DNA of 64,000 nt from assembly GCA_013396915.1 (NCBI GenBank), contig VWZL01000556.1, forward strand, positions 954,320-1,018,319, given 5' to 3'. Below the pieces are notes generated by a model. The model was given only the letters and a program-made list of their open reading frames with translations. It searched no databases and had not been told where the DNA came from. Positions 12,441 through 25,322 of this stretch are shown piece after piece; within the stretch, counting starts at the first letter, position 1, and the number at the start of each line of letters is the position of its first letter. The stretch comes from Stercorarius parasiticus. Its lineage: Eukaryota > Chordata > Aves > Charadriiformes > Stercorariidae. Made by a program: the position numbers and the translations under genes.

Positions 12441-15400
12441 CAATGTTGTCTTTTTTTTTTTTTAAAAAGGGGGGTGGGGAAGCCCAAAGAGATCCCCCAA
12501 ACAAAACATTGAAAAGACTTTCAAAAGAGCTAGAGCAATTACTTCAGTTGCCTAAGTAGTTAAGAGGTGACAAAAAGGGTGGTATGCTAGTCTAACCAAA
12601 AAAACTCTGGTGGAGAACAGTGGAGCCTATCAGGCAGTTTTTCTGCTAGCTTGTGTCTCAGAGTAAGCATGCTGTCTGACCATTTTAATCATTTAAATGA
12701 AAACTTCCCCTCAGTAATAGTGATATGTGACTCTGATACTTGTAGCACTGAGAGAATTTAGCTGTTGAAAGCACACTGAGTTCATCCATGACAGACAATT
12801 CTGACTGTGTTCTCTCTAGTTGTAGAGTAGAAGTGTGCTTGTATGAAACTGCTTTACATGGGCTGAAATATCACTTAACAGTGGTTTCTGCAGGCTATGT
12901 GCATTGCCACTAGTCTGGGCAGCAAGCTGGTCACTGCTGTCATTTTTTTATAACTAGTGATGCATAGTACTGTATTGAGTACTGAGTCCTGCTTTTGCCA
13001 GGCACGTACAAGAATAGCAGCAGCTTAATGATAAATCTGTGTCCAATGCAGCTACTAATGCTCGTCTGTTAAGTACCACTACTTATGTGGTCTACCATTA
13101 GCCACATAAGAAATCACCGCATTTTATTAATGGCTTCTGAACTTTAACAACATCTTAGGTTAAAGATAATGGCTTCTGCATGAAATATGTTCCATTACTG
13201 CTAATGGTGTCTTATCAAGTAAGCTAGTGTGGCAGATAAAAGAATTTCTGTAAACAAAGCATAAAAGAAGCTGTGTATATAAATCAAGCCTGAAAATCAG
13301 TTTATAGCTGAATGGGAACTGAACATCTCAGACTAGTTTTGTTTATGCTTTGGTGATTAATAGAGAAAAGGTAAAAACAGTCTGTCTAAATTCAGAACTT
13401 GATGGATATTGCATTTATTTTTTTACTGTTAGGTTGTTCCAGCAGTTTCTGTTAACGCAATATGAGGAGATAGTTATAGTCTGTGCTAATACCAGTGGTT
13501 TCAATACTATTAAAAGTAAAGAGCAAAAACCACCTTTCCTTTTGCCTTTAAGGAAAGCTTTAAAGAAATGTAAAACTGATTCTTATTGATGGCTTTTTTT
13601 TTTTAAAAAGCAAGATTAACGTTCCCTACTTTTAGACTAATCATACCACCAAGGGAGATGAAGAACTTCTTCAAGCTATTACACTGAATCCTTAATTTGC
13701 TAGATCGTCATGTACCTTCAAATGCAACATTAACCTATAGAGCCAAAAATTGCTCCAAGGTTTTGGAGGAGATGTGCTGAGCCTTGCCTTTTGACTAGAT
13801 TCAGTGTAAGGGAGTTCCCTAAGGGAAAGAATCCTACTTTTTTTCCTCTAGTGTGTGAAGAAACAATATATCAATGCAACTACAGCTCTATTAAACAAGG
13901 TGAAGATAAGTTTTAATGGTAAGGAATTGAAAAAATGTTTCTTTGAAGGTTGTGTAGTCTTGATTTCTGTTAACCTTGTGGATGTTGACAACTTTTAAAT
14001 ACCTAGAACAGGTTTTATTTTTTTAATGTTATTGGGCTATGTTCTGTATGGTGTAAAAGATGTGATAAAAAGGCATCTTTTTGAATATTCTTTAATTTCC
14101 AGCTGGGATCCCGTGCAATTCAAAGTTAGTTTGGAGGTTTGATGTTTTTTCCTAAGAGGGAGTTTTAAGCTGGCGTCTTTGCCAGCAAAACCAACTTAAA
14201 ACAGTTTGTGTGCCAGTGTGCGGTGTAAGATATGGCTTCATAAGCCAACTGAGGGGCTGATGGGATGATGAGTGACATGGGAGGAAAAGAACTCCACTCA
14301 GGTGAGGATGTGAATGGGGGAAATCAGTAGATCATTTTGCTACTGAAACACCTGACAGGTTTAACTGCCTTGAGTTAAAGCTGTGTGTTGTTTTTTTTTT
14401 TTGAGTGCTGTCTATCTTGAACATGAACCCTGCAATTAATATTTAATTAGTCACTTATATGGACAGACTAAATCTGAAAAAAGCACTGTAGACTGAACAA
14501 TGTATTGTCCTTTGGAAATATTTCATCTTGATTAGCTCTTACGTCTGGATGTGTTGTTGCCCTTTTGTTTTCAAGGTCTAATACCTTTGATCAATCCCAG
14601 ACTGAGTTAGGAAAACTTTAGTGAAAGGTATGTTGAAATGCAGAGCTACACTTACTACAGAAGTTATGGAAGTTAAACGATTAATACAGATAAAGATGTC
14701 TGGTATGACCTACTGTGAGTTTGCCTGGAATGGTATTTCTACTGTACTTTATTGAAGAGTGGTAAAGGTGTGCTCTCTTCTTTCTCTCTTGAGCTTTGGG
14801 GTGAATGGGTAAGTGTCTAATGTTCTTCTTTCTGACTTAACCTGATATAATGCCAGCAGTTTGGACTTTGTGGTGTCTGTAAACTGTTAGGAAATTTCAA
14901 AATGAGTTCTCAGTGTTCAGAATGAGAATAGGGTGAGGTTATGAAATTGTTTGTGAAATGTTCATAACAAACTATAATTGTTGGTAAAGAAACTGGAGCA
15001 AAAGGAGTAATACTCAAGTTTCAAAGTGAGTATTGGAATTAATTTTGTGAGCTTTATTGAAGGTGGCTCTGAAATTTTCAAGAAATCATGTTACTTTAAT
15101 AAGAATATATAGAAGAATTAAAACATTCATTTAAATTCAGATATAGCTACACTAATAAATCAATGTTTTGCCTTTAATAAGGGGCATTTTGCATTTAAAA
15201 TGAGAGCATTCTTGGATTTGTATGCAATGCAAGAATGAAAAGTTGCACAGGGTTGGACAGAAAGCTGTTTTGAAGCTTTTGTGGGTGATGTGCTGTTAGG
15301 TGTTCTAGTTGAGCTGCCCTTCTTGTCTCCCTGACATCTAACATAACATTTGCGTTGAAGTGTTTCCTGATATAGAAAGGAACTAAAATAAGGCAGCACT

Positions 15401-15442
15401 GTCAAGACAGTCCTCAAAGAACCTCTTTAGAAACGCAACAAA
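12441..15442. other. Intronic sequence, no gene
   Basis: AT-rich, with short homopolymers (T/A-run at 12451-12470, T-run at 14391-14402). The frame 13350-13589 (+) starts ordinarily and has no domain signature. Nothing else was recognised. Confidence 0.6.
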
Positions 15443-15760
15443 GAGAACATACAAATGATTATACTGGGCCAGACAAAAGGTCTGTTTAAGGTAAATATCC
15501 TTAGAACAGAGGCCAGTACTAGCCAGATGATGAAAAGTGTAAGAACAAGGCAGGTAGTGATAATTCTTAGGGAATATGCTCTGAATCCTCAACTTTTCAG
15601 AGCCAGAACTAGGATCTTTGTACTTGGTATCTGTAGATTGAGTTTTCTTTGTCCATTTGTCTGGTTGGTCGTTGAATCTCTAACTTTCTGAAGTATGTGA
15701 CGTCCAGTTGTTAGTTGTACCTTTTCCCTATTAATTTTGGGTCACTTTTGAGACAAGTGG
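15443..15760 (+). repeat. Old dispersed amniote repeat, copy 1
   Basis: Blocks appear in the order I remember for a repeat common in bird, turtle and crocodile DNA: TATACTGGGCCAGACAAAAG, then GGTCTG, then GGCCAGTA, GTAAGAACAAGGCA, AGAGCCAGAA, TTTGTCCATTTGTCT and CCTATTAATTTTGGGTCAC. It is strongly diverged. A second copy in the same orientation lies at 59430-59740. I cannot assign the family name with certainty. Confidence 0.45.
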
Positions 15761-18700
15761 AGTTCCAACAGGCACATAATAGAGCATTCTGCAGCTTGGA
15801 GTCAATTAACTTTCATGCTCATCTGCTTAGCTTCTCTGGAACCACGGTGAAAATCCTGCATCTCAGGAATGTAGTTTGAAACACCTTTTCTCTGCCCCGT
15901 GCCATACCCTGCCCCTGACTTTTCCACACTATACCATTAAGAAACAAATTATGGATACCTTCCTTTTCAGTAGTTCAGATGGTTGAATTACAAATGTTGG
16001 AGGCGTGTGAAGTCAATTAAGTGTACTAGTCCGAGGCAACTACAGCTGGATGTCACAGACAAAAAAGCTTGCTGCCAGGAAGAGGGAGCTGTAAGTTTCC
16101 AGATGGTGACCTAGTTAGATCTTTACACAGCTTCTCCAATTCTAATGAATTAACCATTTTCAGCCCAGGCCATGTTTAACAGCAAGGTATATAGTTGGCA
16201 GTTTAAGTAGGATCGCAATCGCCCACAGTTCTCTCCCTTTTCTTTCTTTTCCCCCGTGCCTCCCAAAAGGAAGAAACATACTGTGTTAAGAGTATGATCT
16301 TAAGGGGTTGCATAAAGTAAGCCAGTGGCCAGACAGTACAGCGGAGTCATCGGTGCTGTATAAGCACGACATCCCGTAATCCCTAAGGTTGTATTGTAGC
16401 CCAAGCAAATTCTTTAATCAAGACAAATTTATAGAAGTCATCTTATGTTATACCACAGCGTTTGAAATTTGATAAATAAAATGTGAGACTTTTCTTGGTT
16501 ACTTGCATAATAGTCATGGGAAGGGAGGAAGAACCTAAGTGGCATGGATGACTACTGCTATTTACTGTCTGACAAAGAGAAGACAAGAGATAGGCAAGGT
16601 AGCAACATAATAATTCTGGTCCCAAAATATCAGATGCTTTAAAGCCAGCTGACTGTGCAGAGGCAGAAGGTACACTTCAGACTTAAGCTAGTTTACTAGG
16701 CTTAGGGGAAAAAAAATAAAAATTTTCAGAAGTCTAAGACTTTGTTTTACTAAGAAATAATAAACAAGTGCTTTTGAATGCCTTTGTAAGTCCATGTTCC
16801 CAGGGCCCAGGTCCATGATCTGATCCCACTGGGAGCTGGATTTCAAGGTAAACAACTTTTTAGTCTAAACTCTGTTGCTATAGGAAATATTTAAAAAAAA
16901 AATTAAAAAAATGCATAGGCCTGAGAAAACAGTTCAGTAGCTATTCATCCTGAAATATGTTTTATTTGCTGCATGGGGATCTATTTTAGGAGTACTTCAG
17001 TGAAAACTTAGACAATGGAACAAAACGCTTTAAGGCTTAGCATTTAAAGAAAAGTTATTTTGTTTGGTTGAATAGTTTTGGTTTTCTTAAGTTTGTGTGT
17101 GTGTTGTTTTTGGGGTTTTTATTCTTGTTTTGTTGTATGGATATGAAGTTAATTGGATTAATTAATGTTTTCTTGGCAGCAGCAAAGAGTTATTCCCTCT
17201 CTGTCTGACCACCCCTCCCCGGTTTGGTGCTTGCTGTATAATGGTGTTCTGAATTGTGTCCTGATCTTGATATGATAGCTTCTACTGAATGAGAAACAAG
17301 CTCATCCTGCAAACTGGATTTAATGCTTTAGACTAGGTATAATACCAAAGGTGTAAATGCTAGAAAATGTGGTTCCTACTAGCATTAATAAAATCCACTG
17401 TAAACAGTGTATGTTAGGATGTTGGGTTTTTTATATATTACAGGTATGTTTGTGTGTGTGTATATATTGTTTTTTTTCCTGGTTCTGGTTTTCCACATCT
17501 GCATCATACCAATACTGCTGAGGCATGTTGAAGAGGACAGCTTTTGCTCTTGCCAGCCAGAATCTGTTTTTGCAGTGAGGGGTCCCTGCTGGGGAAATCG
17601 TTTCCTATCTTTCTTCTCTCCACAGGGTAGCAGGCATAAGGACTGCCCTCCTGTCTGCTTTGCTGACAGCCATGCGTTCTCTGCTCTTGCTGCAACAGCT
17701 GCTGCTCCTCAGACAGACTCAGAGAGCATAAATTAAAATACAAAGGTCTCCTGTGGCCATTCTTGGCTGACACTGCAATGGCAGATCAGACCTTCCTACA
17801 TCATCTTTGCTTGACTTTCTTCTTTTTCTCAAGAATTTCCTCTGCATTTGTATCAGTCACAGTCTTTTACCACTGGGCTGAATAGGAGCAGCTATCTAGT
17901 CACTCCAAATGTTTTACGTATTTGAGTGACTGGAGCAGTTTGTGGAAAAAAGAATTAGCAATGTGGGTTTCGTCAGAAGCTCAAGTCCTTTCCTTTTAAT
18001 ACTGCCTGGAGAAGAGGGACTATTTCTGTGCTTTTTATGGTGGCTGAAGATACAGGGATAATTCCTGTTCTCGTCTCCCCATGAAGACAGGCAGCATTAG
18101 ACACAGCAGAACCATTGTGTTGCCCTTGTGTATGTGTGTGACTGAGGGCACAGCAGTGAGTGGAGTGTTTTCTCTGATGGGTTTATATTTTCTTGAAGCC
18201 TGGTGTCTTACAGTGTTCATAGTAGGGGGTCTTTAACTCCCAGAAGGCGGATAGGGAGCCACTTGGTGATGGAATGCCACAAAATTGGCTATGTAGATTT
18301 CCTGACTCAACTGTGTATGTGTTTTTTGGGGCGGTTTGTTTTGATTTTACCTTGTGTGTCTCTGAGATAGCAGATGTTCTTTGGATCAGTGTGCTTATAT
18401 ATGAGGCCGCTTCCTTGCAGGTGATATGTGGTGGTGATGAAGATGATGATTATTATTAATCTTTTTATTAAAGTAACTATGTCCACATCTTCTCTGCCTT
18501 TTCCTGTTCTAGGCCCCACAGGCTGGTTTGGCTTATATTGGGTGCCAGCATTTGGCTCATGCCAGTGGTATTGAATGTTCTTCTGTAAGGATGACTACTC
18601 ACATTTTTGCTAGTCCTCTTATCTGTTTTATCTATTTCAGCCAGAGCCTGAATTCCAACATTTTTGTGGAAAAAAAAATAAACTGACTAAAATTTTGTTT

Positions 18701-21700
18701 ATTTGCTGGTTTGGGTTGGTTTTGGTTTTTTGTGTGTGTTTTTTTAAACCATCCTTGAAATTGCTTTTTCTTTTTTTCCCCATGGAACGTAAAAACCCTT
18801 GTTAAACTTGCATCCCCTTGTGTTGTAGCTCCTGTCATGATGGATTTCTCTTCAGGGCGTTGTCAGAATTGGAAGACAGGCCTAAGGAAAAACATTTCAG
18901 TAAATGGTTCATCTTTAATCCCTGAAAATCATGTAAGACATAAGAAACTGTTTCTTTGTATTTCCATTTATGTACTTGTCAGTCCTCAATACAGGATTAG
19001 TCTGGTCCTCTGCTTATCTGATCCACTACTCTCTAGATTATGGATATTGAGATTCTCCATGATTTCTGCAATGACTCAATGGTTTCTCTTTAATGTAGAT
19101 AGGTTTTGACTTCAAATGCAAGCCTCCAAAGCAATGCAACTATCTTTCTGATTTAATCAGATCGCCTCTTGGAAAATAGTTTAAAACACACAATTTGAGT
19201 GTAAATGTATTGATGCCTCTGTATGTGAATGTCACATCCTCTTAACTTTCAGGAGAGCATGTTAAGCCATGAAGGCTTTCCCAGCTGTTTAATTTTCTTT
19301 CTTCAAAACTGAAGTCTTTTCAAGTTGATTAGACTTTCTCATCTCACCCCCAGTCCTCTTGGGGCATGTAATTGTGAACTTTAAGTTCTGACTGCGCCAT
19401 TTGAGACACTTAATGGAAGTATTGGTCTAATTATCTGCATCTTCTGAATGGATTCTGGAGGGAACAGTCTTGACAGCATTTTTCCAAAGCTCTTTATTTA
19501 ATGAAGCTAGGTGTGGCCATCAAATTATATTTTGTAAAGAGTTATGTAGGCCTTGGCTGGACAAGGATAGACTTCAAGCTCTAGAGAGTCTTTCTGAAAT
19601 CGGTGACACTGTGTACTGTAGAAAAAGGGTCCTGATTTGCGAAGGCTTAGTTTAGAGGAAAGAGAATTTGATAAAACTTTCAAAAGTAGTGTGAACTGTG
19701 GCTGTCATCAAAAGTTAAAGTGGCTTCAGAATTATAAGAATTTCTCTTTGCTAATACAGCACACTGAAGTCCATATTGAATGTTATTCAGAGGTTTCTAA
19801 ATTATATAAGTGCTCTTTAAAAACTTACCCTGTCTTAAATTTTTCCTTAAAAGTATCATAGTAATAATGGAAATTGTATAAGCATATAGTAATATTTAGA
19901 AGTAATCATGGGACCAACCATGGAATTGCTGTTCTGTCTACCAATTGGACTTAACAAGAACAAAATGCCATTACTACCTTCATAATCAGATTTATTTTAA
20001 TGTCTTTGAATGAAATACCTCGGGAATCAACTGCTGAGTGCTTTAACTGCTTCCTTGCTGCTTAATGAAACAGTGGCCTTGCCAGATTGCCTGCTAATGG
20101 GGTAGCTGCTTCTTTCGGCTTTTATTTTTCCTACTGGTATATAAGTATCTGGAACATCTTTAGTGATGCCTAATGCAGATGCATGCAGTAATAACATGCA
20201 AGAGGAGCAGGGTTAATGTCCTCATATCTTTAATAGCAGGTTTCACATGTGGTGCTTATAATGGCAGACAGACAGGATTAAAAGGTCCCCTTCTTTAAAC
20301 TTGACACTCAAGTGAACATTCTTCCAAGACCAGCCGGGAAAAATGTCCTTCCGCCTCCCCAGTCCCTTGGGTGAACTGTCTTAGTAATTTAAATAAAAAA
20401 AAAAGCCCACCCCACAAAAAAGTTCTTTCGCAGTACCTTCTTTAACCTTTGACTTTTAACAAATTAATTACTCTTACAGCAGATCTCACTTATTATGGTA
20501 ATTGAAATTTATATTCAATAACCTCTGGTCAGAATAGAATTATCCTGCTGTTAGGCTAGGTGAGGAGGACTGTAATGGGACTGGTGACTCCTTGCCACAG
20601 GGAGAGTGGGAGGATTCACTAAAGGGATCTTAATGGTGTTCAGGATCAAGCTGTTACTGTGTTTCTTTGTCTAATTCCCTAAATCTGGAAGCAATGAACA
20701 AATGCCAGGGACAATTCAAGTAACTCCTGAATGAATACATAGGATATCCCATTTTGTCATACTAAATAATATTCTGCATTGTGAAAACCTAAAAACAAAA
20801 CATGCCTAAGCTTAGAACTTTTTTTTATCCACAGTTGTGTTACATTAAAATGTCTTGATTTATGTAATTGACTTCATAGTTCAGCAAAGAGGGAAGCAGT
20901 AGAGCTGGGACTTGCTCATGCTGCTCCTTTTATCATGCTGATTAGGCAAGAGAACAACATTGTGCAAGTAGACTATTACATGAAAGCAAACAAATGCACA
21001 CATGGTGAAAAATGTATGTGTTTGTTTTCTTCAGTAAACTTAGTGCTGTTAGCAGCTGCTAGATTAATAGTCCTGTAAGCTATATTTCCATGTCACATAC
21101 AGCAGGATGAGCGGGAAAGCAAGTGTCCATGCAGCATACTTGCTGAGAAGCAGTGGCAGGGTGCTTCTGTATCCCTTTCCTCGTAAGCCTACCCCAACTG
21201 GTACAAACCATAGCAGGTCTGTGATGTCAACTAGACAACTAGTGCTTGGATTGAATTAGTTCTTTCTTTGTTAACTGCTCTTCTGGAGAGCTGCTATTGT
21301 AACAGTGTGGTGACTCTTTTTTTTTTTATAAACTTTTAAGTGGTAAACTTTCTTCATGGAGAGAGTGAGAAGTATTCTGTGCACTGATTTGCTGTTTGTG
21401 GTGATGTGGAGGAATATAATTTTCTGCTTAATTCTGATCAGCCCAAGAATATTTTGGTAGAAACAGTCTTGGGTGTGGCGAGTTACCCAAAACGTTGCTG
21501 AGGACTCATAAATTTAATTGCAGGAATTGTACCATTCCTGTCAGCTGATGGTACTCACTTCTTTTTTAGTTCTGAAATTGTATCATCCTTGAATGCATTT
21601 TTGTGAACTGCTGTTACTTGACTTTCTTGTGGGTTCAGAAGATCGGCTTTTGTGTAAAGCTCCTCCCTGTCCTTCCCTGCCTGATTAAATAAATAACATT

Positions 21701-24700
21701 TCCCTGAACTTTTGGCATACCTTTATGTTTGTGTTATCCTCTAAAGGTGAGGAAGAGGACTGAGCAGCATATCTGCATCCTCTTCCTATTTAATACCATA
21801 ACTAACAAAACAGACGTCAAGAGTTCATGAGAGCACCTTTGATGTTCATGCTGGTCTCTTCTGCAGGCTAGAAAATCAGCAAACAGGAACAGTACCTGAA
21901 GTACTTGGTAGACTGTAATTGCCTACTGTCACACCATGATTTGCAAAGACTGTAGAAGCAATATAAATAGCATTGGTGTATTTTTTTCTTCTTTCAGGTA
22001 ATAGTCTTTCCACCCTGTTATGACCTGCGCACTTCTGTTACAGCTCCCTGTCTAATATGAGCTGAAGAGACTCTTTTAGCAGCAGCTCAGTGTCAGAGAA
22101 GGAATGCGTAGCTACAGTGTATAATTCATTATTCTGTGAACTGATACTGGTATGATTCAGCTGACAGTTTTTAAGCTTGCTGGCATGGCCCTTTCACAAC
22201 ATAAGATGCTTTGTTCATTTAACATTGTGCTAGGTGATTGCCATGCTTTCAAACAGTCTGATAATGAGACTTTGAGTTTTGTGATGCTTGGTTTGCTTTG
22301 ACTATGCTAGCCTATGTTTCCTGTGAGTACTAGTTCAGGTACTGTAAGAATAAAAATAATTGTGCTTCTCCTTCTGACCAAACATGTTCTTGAAATGTCA
22401 CTTCTTTTTTTTTTGAGACTGACCTGCTTACCCTTCCCTGGACCATCTCCATTTTTTCATGGGAGCTTGGGAAACAGCTGCTGATGTATTACCTTCAGGA
22501 CATTGAAAAGTATTGTTCAAAAGGATAGTTTTCTCTGTTGTTTCCTCTGCTTCCTACTGCAGTGAGGCTTGGCCTGGTCTGTGTGTTAAGAAGCCAATTA
22601 CTGTAAGACTAGAGGTCTCTTATGGGCTATAGACAAGCACAGTGGAAACTTGCCTAGAATTTGGTAAGGTTTTGGACTGGAATAATAGGCTTGGGTTTGG
22701 TGTGACTTGCTGTTGGCAATGCTTTGCTTACAATTTGGTAGGCTAGGCAGATAGCTGGCTAGTTAGAATGCACTTGCATTAAGAATATCTTTTTTTTTTG
22801 GCATTAAAACAACATGTATTTTCATGCAGTTGAGTAAAGCCCTTCCTTGCTGATCTTGCGTTTGTTCCTAAAAAGCAGTGTACTTCGGAGGTGCCTGTGG
22901 AAAAATAAAGATCACTTAGCTTTGAGCACTTACTGAAAAACTGATCCTGTCCTCCAGACTATAATGAGTTGTGGATTCTTTGCTCCATTGAGTGAAATAT
23001 GACTGGTGTGACCTAGTTTATTTGCATATTTAACATACTGGATACTTTTTGTCTTTTTTTTTTGCTTGTTTCCTAGGAAACAAATGCCCTGGTATAGTAG
23101 AGAACAGCTATTGTATGGAGACTGCTGCCTGTCTGAAGCATTGTTCTTTTCTAGGTGGAAGGCTTTAAAGGGGAAAGAGCTGGAGTTTTTGAAAACATCT
23201 TTATTAACCAAAATAGCACAAGGGTGTGTTTCACACTGCTGTGCAACTCCTCAATATATTTATATTTCCTTCAGTAGGAGTATCTGTATTGTAATGGCTT
23301 ATCTAGTAAAATTAGTATATATGCTCCCATTCAAGGCATACTGAAAGAAACTGAATGAGTAACTAATAAATGGCTGTTTCTGTCATCCTTGCTGAGCACC
23401 ACACATGTATTTCTAAAATTATTTTGAATTATCTGTAATGGAAACAATAACGCTGGTCTTGGGGTTAGAGTGAACTTCAGGAAATGGTATTTTTGTTAGA
23501 GTAGGTCAAGGGAGGGGTGGGAAACCTTTTTTAAATGTAAAAACTGGCTTCAGTTTGTCAAGCCGCTGTGTGTTTTTAGCCCAATGTTTATTGTTGCAGC
23601 GTTAAAAGAAACAGGTGTAATTGTTGCAATGTTAATTTTGATGCTGCAATAGTAGTAATGGTTTTGGAATTGGTAATACTGTATCTTATGGAGTGGGGAA
23701 AAACTTAGCAGAAACTGCCTCACTGGTTGAACTGGATGGTTAACTAATGAGAATAGCAGGGGGGAGTGATGTTGAGTTTTGAGAATACTGAGCAAATTGG
23801 AGGAGAAAAGAATAAGGGGGATCTGTGAGCTCTTCTAGTGTGTGACAGAGGGATTTCTTAGCTTTAAAAGTGCTGCACAGTTCCCCTTTGGTCTTTCTAC
23901 ACTGGCTTCAAAAACTGTCATGTGGGGACCAATGGTCAATAGTGCGGGTAACTTAAAGCTGTATCTCATGTAATTTGTGACTTATTCTGTTGTTTTTGAA
24001 CTGAGCATGTAGCATGTGATGTCAGTCTCTCTGGGTACATACATCACTGATGTCTGAGTTTTGTACTGCAAGCTGTGTGCTTTGTACGGCTCTGGGGCTG
24101 TGACTTGCTGTGAGTGGGTGATCGTGCCCCCATGTGTGTGCAGATGCTTAAGGAGATGAATAGCTTGTTTGCATCTTCACTATTAGATAGCTCATTTCTT
24201 TCTTGCTGTTGTTTCAGGTCTTGTTAGCTGTTCTTCTGATCATTTTCCTTTTCTGTTAGTCCTCAGTGCATTGAGAAGGGTACAGCGGCAGGATGAGACA
24301 AATCCATGTAGCTCCATGATTCCCTGCCAGAGCTTTATTTTGGACCACTTTATTCAGCCCCTTCCTGAAGGAAGGACAGGTAGCTAACAGTAGCAGTGTA
24401 TGATCATGAGCCTCCTAGACAGGTATACAAAATAAGGGTATGTGCTCAAGAATGGGACTTCATTTGTTTGTTACTGCATTTGGATTTGGAATCCAGCAGA
24501 GCTAATTCTTTGTTTATATTTGCCAGTAATACATATATAGTGCATGCTTCCTGCCTTCCCTAAGGGTTATAACTTTCAAAAGGCTAAACACCTTTTGATA
24601 ATAAACTGCAGTGAAGGCACATATAAGACTTTGAAAATCTTACTAAAGTGCGTGGGGGTTTGTTCGTTTTTAAAATTAATATGTGAAGTTTTGAAAATAA

Positions 24701-25221
24701 GACACTGCCTTCAGTGCAAGAACTGGGGGTAAAGGGAAAGTGAAGCAGAGTGAAGACCTGAGCAAGTATACCCCCAACAGTCTAGAAATGCATCCACCTG
24801 GCGGTTGCAAGGCCTTCTAGATCATAAAGCCACGAAAGCAGTCCATGATGCTGGACTGCTGCTGGAGGCTGAGAGAGCTCTTTTGAACTCTGCCAAGAAG
24901 GGGAGTTGCTCTTTTGTGGTTGCTGCCTCAGCTATTAGTGGTTATTACTGTTGTGCAGAGTATGAAGGTGGTGAACCGCAGAGCTTTTGGTCTAGCTCTG
25001 AGCAAGTAGGGTCACAGCTCTTTGAAAGGTCACTGTTGCAAGGACGTATGACGTGCATCAGTGTTCATGTGTGACCTAGTGAAGTTCAGACTGCTACTAT
25101 ATGTCATTTGGGACACTTTTACACATCCCTAAGTTTTATTCACAAATTTTTCCTGATTAGTGTTGGGCAAGTGGCAGTACAGTCATCTTCATACTGCCTT
25201 ACAAGAAGGTATCCAAGGGTC
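15761..25221. other. Intronic sequence, no gene
   Basis: Nearly 9.5 kb of AT-rich intron with no recognised transposon. It contains a TG/TA microsatellite at 17447-17467, T/G-rich tracts near 17092-17135 and 18698-18747, and T-runs near 21318-21328 and 22791-22799. The block around 20020-20290 has a cluster of ATGCA motifs, listed separately. Open frames are all shorter than 110 codons and unrecognisable. Confidence 0.6.
20173..20200. promoter_or_regulatory. Cluster of four ATGCA motifs (POU-like)
   Basis: ATGCA occurs at 20173-20177, 20179-20183, 20183-20187 and 20196-20200, four times in 28 bases, with one TGCAT on the overlap. ATGCA is part of the octamer ATGCAAAT bound by POU-domain factors, and ATGCAGATGCATGCAG carries several near-half sites. 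A regulatory role is speculative. Confidence 0.2.
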
Positions 25222-25322
25222 TCATAGAATCATTTATGCTGGAAAATACCTTTGAGTCCAACTGTAAACCTAATGCTGACAAGTCCACCACTACACCATG
25301 TCCTGAAGTGCCACATCTACAC
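25222..25322 (-). repeat. CR1 LINE 3'-end fragment (reverse orientation)
   Basis: TCATAGAATCATTTATGCTG followed by GAAAATACCTTTGAGTCCAA, then AAACCTAATGCTGACAAGTC and CACCACTACACCATGTCCTG, then AAGTGCCACATCTACAC, matches the reverse complement of the CR1 3' region as found in birds. Only about 100 bases are kept, as is normal for 5'-truncated CR1 copies. It is moderately diverged and its left edge is the 3' terminus. Confidence 0.8.

Noticed and set aside
24805..25074. 89-codon + frame with a fairly protein-like composition
   Set aside because: It has no recognisable family, no promoter or splice context, and it sits in ordinary intron sequence close to a CR1 fragment.
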